Assembly: GCA_029880025.1 (NCBI GenBank)
Contig: JAOUPE010000089.1
Location: 1-6,878 of the forward strand
Source of the DNA: Caldifarciminota bacterium
GTDB taxonomy: Bacteria; Hydrothermota; Tepidihabitantia; Tepidihabitantales; JAOUPE01
Length of the DNA stretch: 6,878 nucleotides
Reading direction: 5' to 3'
How positions within the stretch are numbered: position 1 is the first letter of the stretch; each line of letters opens with the position of its first letter. The position numbers were made by a program, and so were the translations under genes. Shown in pieces: positions 6,774 through 6,878 of this stretch. The notes under the pieces were generated by a model. That model was not told the origin of the DNA and made no database searches. It saw only the letters and a program-made list of their open reading frames with translations.

Positions 6774-6878
6774 TTAAATTACTTGATTGTCAATAATCAT
6801 ATCAATCAGCTTCATTATTAAACAATCGTATCTGTCTTCATCAGCAAATCAATTGGTTTTGGCTTTTTCAAAGCATTA
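6774..6878 (-). pseudogene. 3' end of an unrecognised gene, apparently frameshifted, partial
   Basis: From the window edge one frame reads NALKKPKPIDLLMKTDTIV and stops at 6818-6820. An adjacent frame reads FADEDRYDCLIMKLIDMIIDNQVI and stops with TAA at 6774-6776; that frame has a TGA at 6849-6851. Adding one T to the short T-run at 6846-6848 (minus strand GATTTG to GATTTTG) joins them as KPKPIDFADEDRYDCLIMK and onward, which looks protein-like throughout. This may be a true frameshift or a sequencing/assembly indel. The family is not recognised, and the segment is too short to assign a role. Confidence 0.35.

Noticed and set aside
1..6878. A novel defence, toxin-antitoxin or mobile-element system
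   Set aside because: No nuclease, transposase, integrase, terminal repeats or target duplication was seen; the small upstream frames are too short and unrecognised to support a toxin-antitoxin call.

Overview
The window is about 40% GC and is dominated by one very large minus-strand gene. It encodes a secreted, gingipain-like cysteine peptidase (family C25) of about 2080 residues. Reading from its start (right to left on the given strand), the protein has a signal peptide, a C25-type propeptide, a C25 catalytic domain with an apparently intact His/Cys pair, an Ig-like domain and a first divergent CARDB-like Ig repeat. A jelly-roll domain follows, then nine more CARDB-like repeats, and finally a C-terminal FlgD-like/type IX secretion sorting domain. 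The nine repeats are not a simple tandem array: they read as three copies of an A-B-C triad, and two of the three B repeats share a homologous insert of about 48 residues.

This combination (C25 peptidase, CARDB-like stalk, tail reading GVYFYRL...ATKKMV) is typical of the Fibrobacteres-Chlorobi-Bacteroidetes superphylum. It resembles large secreted proteins of uncultured candidate phyla such as WOR-3/Stahlbacteria or Cloacimonetes-like lineages. The taxonomic call is inference from protein style and base composition; no marker gene is present.

Right edge (6621-6878): upstream of the peptidase on the same strand are the 3' end of a gene entering from outside the window, apparently frameshifted in a T-run, and a small open frame of 54 codons. 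The small frame overlaps the peptidase start by 11 bases. Spacing is tight (14 bases, then overlap), so an operon is possible, but neither product is recognised. The peptidase has a strong GGAGGT Shine-Dalgarno that lies inside the longest possible reading frame, so the start was moved to the ATG 7 bases downstream of it.

Left edge (1-362): downstream of the peptidase stop are a dispersed-repeat-like hairpin and a convincing intrinsic terminator on the minus strand. Beyond them is a GC-rich block of 12-base tandem repeats. On the minus strand it reads as a Glu-Ser-Ala-Pro/Ser tetrapeptide repeat after an ATG, but an in-frame amber codon interrupts it; the plus strand is also open through the block, so its coding strand is uncertain.

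I saw no RNA genes, CRISPR array, insertion sequence or integration site. The window looks like a secreted protease/adhesin locus rather than a multi-gene system.
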